Shown: one piece after another, positions 4,796 through 7,861 of the stretch | How positions within the stretch are numbered: the first letter of the stretch is position 1 | Layout: each line of letters opens with the position of its first letter | Assembly (NCBI GenBank): GCA_025451715.1 | Contig: JANWJY010000158.1 | Span: forward strand, 1 to 7,861 | Direction: 5' to 3' | DNA: 7,861 bases | From: Fimbriimonadaceae bacterium | GTDB taxonomy: Bacteria > Armatimonadota > Fimbriimonadia > Fimbriimonadales > Fimbriimonadaceae | The notes under the pieces: generated by a model | Told to the model about the DNA's origin: nothing | Databases searched by the model: none | Seen by the model: the letters and a program-made list of their open reading frames with translations, nothing else | Translations under genes and position numbers: made by a program

Positions 4796-6097
4796 ATGGC
4801 AACGCTCGTCATAATCGGCGCCCAGTGGGGCGATGAGGCCAAGGGGAAGATGGTCGACGTGCTCGCGGACAGCGCCGACGTCGTCGTGCGCTACTCCGGC
4901 GGGAACAACGCCGGGCACACCGTCATCACCGGCGGAAAGACGTTCAAGTTCCAACTGCTCCCAGCGGGGATCCTGCACAAGGACTGCATCAGCATCCTCG
5001 GCGGCGGAATGGCGGTCTGCCCTAAGAGCCTGCTCGATGAGATCGCGGCGACGCGCGCGCAGCAGCCGGAGCTCGGGCAGCTGATGGTGAGCGCGAGCGC
5101 GCACGTCGTGTTCCCGTACCACCGCCTTTTGGACCGGCTCGAGGAAGAGGCGCGCGGCGAGAACAAGATCGGCACGACCACGCGCGGCATCGGCCCGGCC
5201 TACACCGACAAGGTGCAGAGGATCGGGATCCGGATGGGTGAGTTCGTCGAGCCCGAGGTTTTTCGCAAGAGGCTCGGCGAGGTGCTCGCGGTCAAGAACC
5301 GGCTGCTCTCGATGTTCGGCGAAAACGCGATCGACTTCGATTCGCTGTACTCGGAGTATTCGGGCTATGCGGCAGCGCTTCGGCCGTTGGTCCGCGAGAC
5401 CGACTCGGTGGTGCAGAACGCGGTCTACGACGGATGGAAGGTGATGTTCGAGGGCGCACAGGGTTCGTTCTTGGACCTGGACTCGGGGACTTATCCCTAT
5501 GTGACTTCGTCGCACCCGACCGCGGGCGGTGCGTGCATCGGGACTGGGATTGGGCCGCGCTCGATCGACGGCGTTCTCGGTGTTTGCAAGGCCTACACGA
5601 CGCGCGTCGGCGAGGGACCCTTCCCGACGGAGCTGTTGGACGAGACCGGGCAGTTGATCCGCGACCAGGGGCAGGAGTACGGCACGGTGACCGGGCGCTC
5701 GAGGCGTTGCGGATGGTTGGATTTGGTGGCTTTGCGCTATTCGGCTCGGTTGAATTCTCTGAGCGGTCTGATCGTTGCGAAGCTCGATGTTCTGTCCGGG
5801 TTGCCCGAGCTTAGGGTCTGCACGGGTTACATGTTGGACGGGAAGGTGATGGACGGCCTGCCGACGAGCGTTTCTGAGTGGAACCGCGTGGAGCCGCAGT
5901 ACGAGACGGTCGCGGGCTGGAGCGGGGACCTGACTACTGCGCGATCGCTTTCCGACTTGCCCTCCTCTGTACGCGATTACTTGGACTTCATCGCGGCGCA
6001 CGTGGGCATTCCCGTTGCAATCGTCAGCGTTGGTCCGGACCGGGATGAAACGGTGGTGGTGCGCGAAGACCTGGTGTGGGGAAACGGGAAAAACTAG
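4796..6097 (+). CDS. purA: Adenylosuccinate synthase
   Basis: PurA joins IMP and aspartate with GTP to make adenylosuccinate, the first committed step from IMP to AMP, in the cytoplasm. At 433 residues it has the usual length. Key parts are present: GAQWGDEAKGK (8-18) with catalytic Asp13; GGNNAGHTV with His41; IGTTTRGIGPAYTDKV (125-140); FEGAQGSFLDLDSGTYPYVT (218-237); GVCKAYTTRVGEGPFPTE (262-279); TGRSRRCGWLD (299-309); and the guanine-specificity segment AKLDVLSG (328-335). One oddity is Ala15 where the phosphate loop usually reads GDEGKGK. The ATG at 4796 is preferred because GGAGGA lies five bases upstream and the product begins like other PurA proteins; an in-frame ATG at 4784 would add MEEE and destroy that spacing. 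It follows a terminator, so it probably has its own control. Its stop overlaps that of the convergent gene by four bases. Confidence 0.97.
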   Translation: MATLVIIGAQWGDEAKGKMVDVLADSADVVVRYSGGNNAGHTVITGGKTFKFQLLPAGILHKDCISILGGGMAVCPKSLLDEIAATRAQQPELGQLMVSASAHVVFPYHRLLDRLEEEARGENKIGTTTRGIGPAYTDKVQRIGIRMGEFVEPEVFRKRLGEVLAVKNRLLSMFGENAIDFDSLYSEYSGYAAALRPLVRETDSVVQNAVYDGWKVMFEGAQGSFLDLDSGTYPYVTSSHPTAGGACIGTGIGPRSIDGVLGVCKAYTTRVGEGPFPTELLDETGQLIRDQGQEYGTVTGRSRRCGWLDLVALRYSARLNSLSGLIVAKLDVLSGLPELRVCTGYMLDGKVMDGLPTSVSEWNRVEPQYETVAGWSGDLTTARSLSDLPSSVRDYLDFIAAHVGIPVAIVSVGPDRDETVVVREDLVWGNGKN

Positions 6098-7110
6098 TTT
6101 CCGGTCGTCGCTGTTGACGTTTCGCTTGGCGTCGCCGACCAGGTGCGGGAGAGCATGGCGGTCGGGGCGAGGTTTTCGTCGATCGAGCGTTGGTAGTCGG
6201 CTCGGGTGACGTCCGCGGCGTACACGGTCTTGTCTCCACTGACGATGCGCACCGAAACAGAGACATAAGTCGAGAACTCGCCGAACACTGCCTTTGCGAA
6301 CTCGACGCACTCGAGTGCGGGGTCGGTGTTCGCGCCAAGGTTTGCGGTGACGTTGAGCGACGGGCCGCGCGGGTCTTCGAGCGCGGAAACGAGGTCCTTG
6401 CCAATTGGGTACTTGCTCGCGATGAGCGCGGCGATCTGTTGGTCGATCTGCGTCCCGGGCCAGACCAGCGGAAGCACCGGGGTCTCGACCGCCGTCGGCT
6501 CTGGATCGCCGAGTTTGGGCTCCTGCGTCTGTGGCGGGCGGCCTGAGACGATCGGATCGGTGATAAGTGCGGGAGTGGAGTCGGGCTTGTCGTTGGACAT
6601 CGCGCCACCGAGCATGAAGCTCGCGATGCCGACGATCGCGACGAGCACGACCATCACGAAGAGGTACTGCTGCGTCTTCGGTCTGCTCTCGGGGATGCCG
6701 AGCTGCTGCGCGGTGCTCGCGGCCTCTTGTTCGGCCATTCGCCGTTGCGCGGATTCAAGTTTGCGGCGGTCGTTCTGCGACTCGGGCCGAAGATCGAGCG
6801 CCATCTCGAACCACTGTGCGGCCTGCTCAAGCTCGCCCTGTTCGGCGTAGATGTCGCCAAGGAGCGTGTGGGCCGTGCCGGTGTTGGGGAAGCGCTTGAG
6901 GATGCCGAGGCAGACGTCTATGGCTGGTTTGTAGTCGCCGCGAATGCGGTGGAGGTTGGCCTGGGTGATCTCGCGGTAGACCTCCTGATCGCTTCCTTCG
7001 GCAGCAGGGTCGTCCGAGAGCGGCGCGCCGCACTCGATGCAGTAGGTTGCCGCGGGGTCGTTGACCTCGAAGCACTTGTTACAGACTTTATTTCGATCCT
7101 GTGCTGCCAA
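6094..7110 (-). CDS. Zinc-ribbon, TPR and single-membrane-helix protein, function unknown
   Basis: About 338 residues from the TTG at 7110. A zinc ribbon comes first (CNKC at 10-13, CIEC at 24-27, then GAPL), typical of zinc-ribbon domains at the start of bacterial membrane proteins. Two tetratricopeptide repeats follow at about 47-110 (REITQANLHRIRGDYKPAID and LGDIYAEQGELEQAAQWFEM), then a charged, coiled-coil-like stretch (115-130). One hydrophobic segment, YLFVMVVLVAIVGIASFML (149-167), should cross the membrane, leaving a Pro-rich linker and a C-terminal domain of about 100 residues outside that I do not recognise. The order suggests a cytoplasmic protein-binding part tied to an exterior domain. 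Both possible starts are TTG: 7110, which has AAGGCGG just upstream, and 7155, which would add 15 residues and overlap dut by 68 bases. It follows dut with a 23-base overlap, so co-transcription is likely. Its TAG stop shares CTAG with the purA stop. Confidence 0.75.
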   Translation of the reverse strand: MAAQDRNKVCNKCFEVNDPAATYCIECGAPLSDDPAAEGSDQEVYREITQANLHRIRGDYKPAIDVCLGILKRFPNTGTAHTLLGDIYAEQGELEQAAQWFEMALDLRPESQNDRRKLESAQRRMAEQEAASTAQQLGIPESRPKTQQYLFVMVVLVAIVGIASFMLGGAMSNDKPDSTPALITDPIVSGRPPQTQEPKLGDPEPTAVETPVLPLVWPGTQIDQQIAALIASKYPIGKDLVSALEDPRGPSLNVTANLGANTDPALECVEFAKAVFGEFSTYVSVSVRIVSGDKTVYAADVTRADYQRSIDENLAPTAMLSRTWSATPSETSTATTGN

Positions 7111-7528
7111 ATCCGCCTTCGCCTCGCTCGGTGTCGTCCAGGGCCTCCGAGACAAGCAAGTATGCCTGAGAGACGGGGACGATCACCAGGTGCGCGATTC
7201 GCTCGCCCTTTTCTAGTTTGACACTTTCCGCGCTGAGGTTGATGAGCAGGCACATGATTTCGCCCCGGTAGTCGCTGTCGATGGTGCCGGGGGTGTTGAG
7301 CATGGTGATGCCGTTCTTGAGTGCGAGTCCGGAGCGAGGTCTGACTTGGCCCTCGAATCCAGTCGGGATGGCCATGCGAAGGCCGGTGGGGACGAGCTTG
7401 CGCTCGAGCGGCTTTAGTTCGACTTCCTTAGTGCTGCAAAGGTCCATTCCGGCGGAGCCCTCGGTCTGGTAACGAGGGAGAGTCGCTTGCTCCGTGAGTG
7501 TGACTTTGACGGTCGGTCTTTCGGTCAT
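7088..7528 (-). CDS. dut: Deoxyuridine 5'-triphosphate nucleotidohydrolase (dUTPase)
   Basis: A 146-residue trimeric-type dUTPase, which splits dUTP into dUMP and pyrophosphate, keeping uracil out of DNA and feeding dTMP synthesis. All five family motifs are present: GSAGMDLCS (24-32), RPRSGLALKNGI (63-74), NTPGTIDSDYRGEI (78-91, with the catalytic Asp of IDSDY), KGERIAHLVIVPV (107-119) and RGEGGFGSTG (135-144, with the Phe that closes over the base). The ATG at 7528 gives MTERPTVKVTLTEQATLPRY, a standard beginning; frames reaching further upstream (up to 7684) would overlap pxpB and add a low-complexity arginine/alanine stretch, so I rejected them. No Shine-Dalgarno site is obvious. It probably leads a two-gene unit with the zinc-ribbon/TPR gene and is divergent from pxpB with 22 bases between. 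Confidence 0.95.
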   Translation of the reverse strand: MTERPTVKVTLTEQATLPRYQTEGSAGMDLCSTKEVELKPLERKLVPTGLRMAIPTGFEGQVRPRSGLALKNGITMLNTPGTIDSDYRGEIMCLLINLSAESVKLEKGERIAHLVIVPVSQAYLLVSEALDDTERGEGGFGSTGSK

Positions 7529-7550
7529 TGCGATGTCGTATGCTTGCGGC
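7529..7550. promoter_or_regulatory. 22-bp divergent gap between dut and pxpB
   Basis: Only 22 bases separate the two start codons. TATGCT (7539-7544) is a fair -10 box for the rightward gene, six bases before its ATG; on the other strand TACGAC (7540-7535) sits six bases before the dut ATG. Both would give nearly leaderless transcripts. No -35 boxes at standard spacing are clear. If the promoters are not here, they must lie inside the opposing genes. Confidence 0.3.
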
Positions 7551-7861
7551 ATGAGGATCGAGCCTCTGGGCGACGCGGCGTACATCGTGCGCGGCTTGGG
7601 CGACGGTCCGGCCTTCGCCTTTGCGGAAGCTCTGGGCCGCCTTGGTCTGCCCGGGGTCGTCGAGGTTGTGGCCGCGTACGACACGCTGGGCGTGTACGTC
7701 GATCCCGACCAGTTTAGTTTGTCCGCGTTGCCGTCGGCGCTTAGTTCTGTCGAGGGTTTTGAACAGTCGGCTGTGGGAAAGTTGCACCAGGTGCCTGTGT
7801 GTTATGAGCTTGGGGAGGATCTGGAGTCGTGCTGCTCTGAGCTCGGGGTTTCGGAATCGGA
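7551..7861 (+). CDS. pxpB: 5-oxoprolinase subunit B, N-terminal fragment (runs off the right edge)
   Basis: The plus strand from the ATG at 7551 is open to the end of the window (103 complete codons): MRIEPLGDAAYIVRGLGD, then LGLPGVVEVVAAYDTLGVYV and, further on, VPVCYELGEDLESCCSELGV. The start RIEPLGDAA, the segment GVVEVVAAYDTLGVYVDP and the VPVCYE-GEDLE pattern are those of the PxpB/KipI family (once called allophanate hydrolase subunit 1). With PxpA and PxpC, PxpB opens 5-oxoproline to glutamate using ATP; the family also includes KipI, which inhibits the sporulation kinase KinA in Bacillus. The start agrees with the family and leaves only 22 bases to dut. No ribosome-binding site is seen. 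Partner genes pxpC and pxpA, if present, would be expected beyond the right edge. Confidence 0.85.
   Translation, partial: MRIEPLGDAAYIVRGLGDGPAFAFAEALGRLGLPGVVEVVAAYDTLGVYVDPDQFSLSALPSALSSVEGFEQSAVGKLHQVPVCYELGEDLESCCSELGVSES

Noticed and set aside
4712..6310. 532-codon minus-strand frame opposite purA
   Set aside because: Arg/His/Pro-rich product expected from the antisense of a high-GC gene; purA on the plus strand has every family motif.
7529..7684. Longer dut start at 7684 or 7552
   Set aside because: The added residues are low-complexity and overlap pxpB; dUTPases normally start shortly before the segment encoded from 7528.

Overview
The window looks like a chromosomal segment of a high-GC bacterium. 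Hand-counted lines give about 65% GC in the housekeeping genes. Ribosome-binding sites are often weak, non-ATG starts are common, and the gaps between genes are full of short palindromes and 7-base tandem repeats. These traits make me think of Armatimonadota (Fimbriimonadia-like), but that is recall of a style of genome, not a proof; no rRNA or other lineage marker is present.

Layout from left to right. At 1-173 (minus) is the start of a gamma-glutamyltransferase that runs off the left edge. At 273-2353 (minus) is a two-gene restriction-modification module: a DNA cytosine-5 methyltransferase with all main motifs, followed with a 10-base overlap by a NotI-like restriction endonuclease. Its GC is about 50-55% in sampled lines, clearly below the neighbours, which suggests an acquired defence module. 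At 2399-2949 there is a gap of about 550 bases without a convincing gene, holding several hairpins and two arrays of four heptamers. At 2950-3489 (plus) is a small orphan protein with a DUF5681-like motif. At 3611-4522 (plus) is a lipid/diacylglycerol-kinase-family protein, bracketed by two inverted copies of a 34-bp palindromic repeat (33 of 34 bases identical). At 4523-4795 are tandem hairpins, a consensus TATAAT, a strong rho-independent terminator and the second palindrome copy, leading into purA (adenylosuccinate synthase, 4796-6097, plus). Convergent to purA, with a shared CTAG as both stop codons, is a zinc-ribbon/TPR/single-membrane-helix protein (6094-7110, minus). Its start overlaps the end of dut (dUTPase, 7088-7528, minus). 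Diverging from dut after only 22 bases is the start of pxpB (5-oxoprolinase subunit B, 7551 onward, plus), which runs off the right edge.

Functionally, purA and dut serve nucleotide metabolism, the kinase-like protein probably acts in lipid metabolism, and the two edge genes (gamma-glutamyltransferase and PxpB) both touch gamma-glutamyl/5-oxoproline chemistry. The standout accessory element is the NotI-like restriction-modification pair, predicted by family to recognise a long (rare) site. The other points of interest are the heptamer arrays, the inverted palindromes, and a possible short RNA or attenuator in front of purA.
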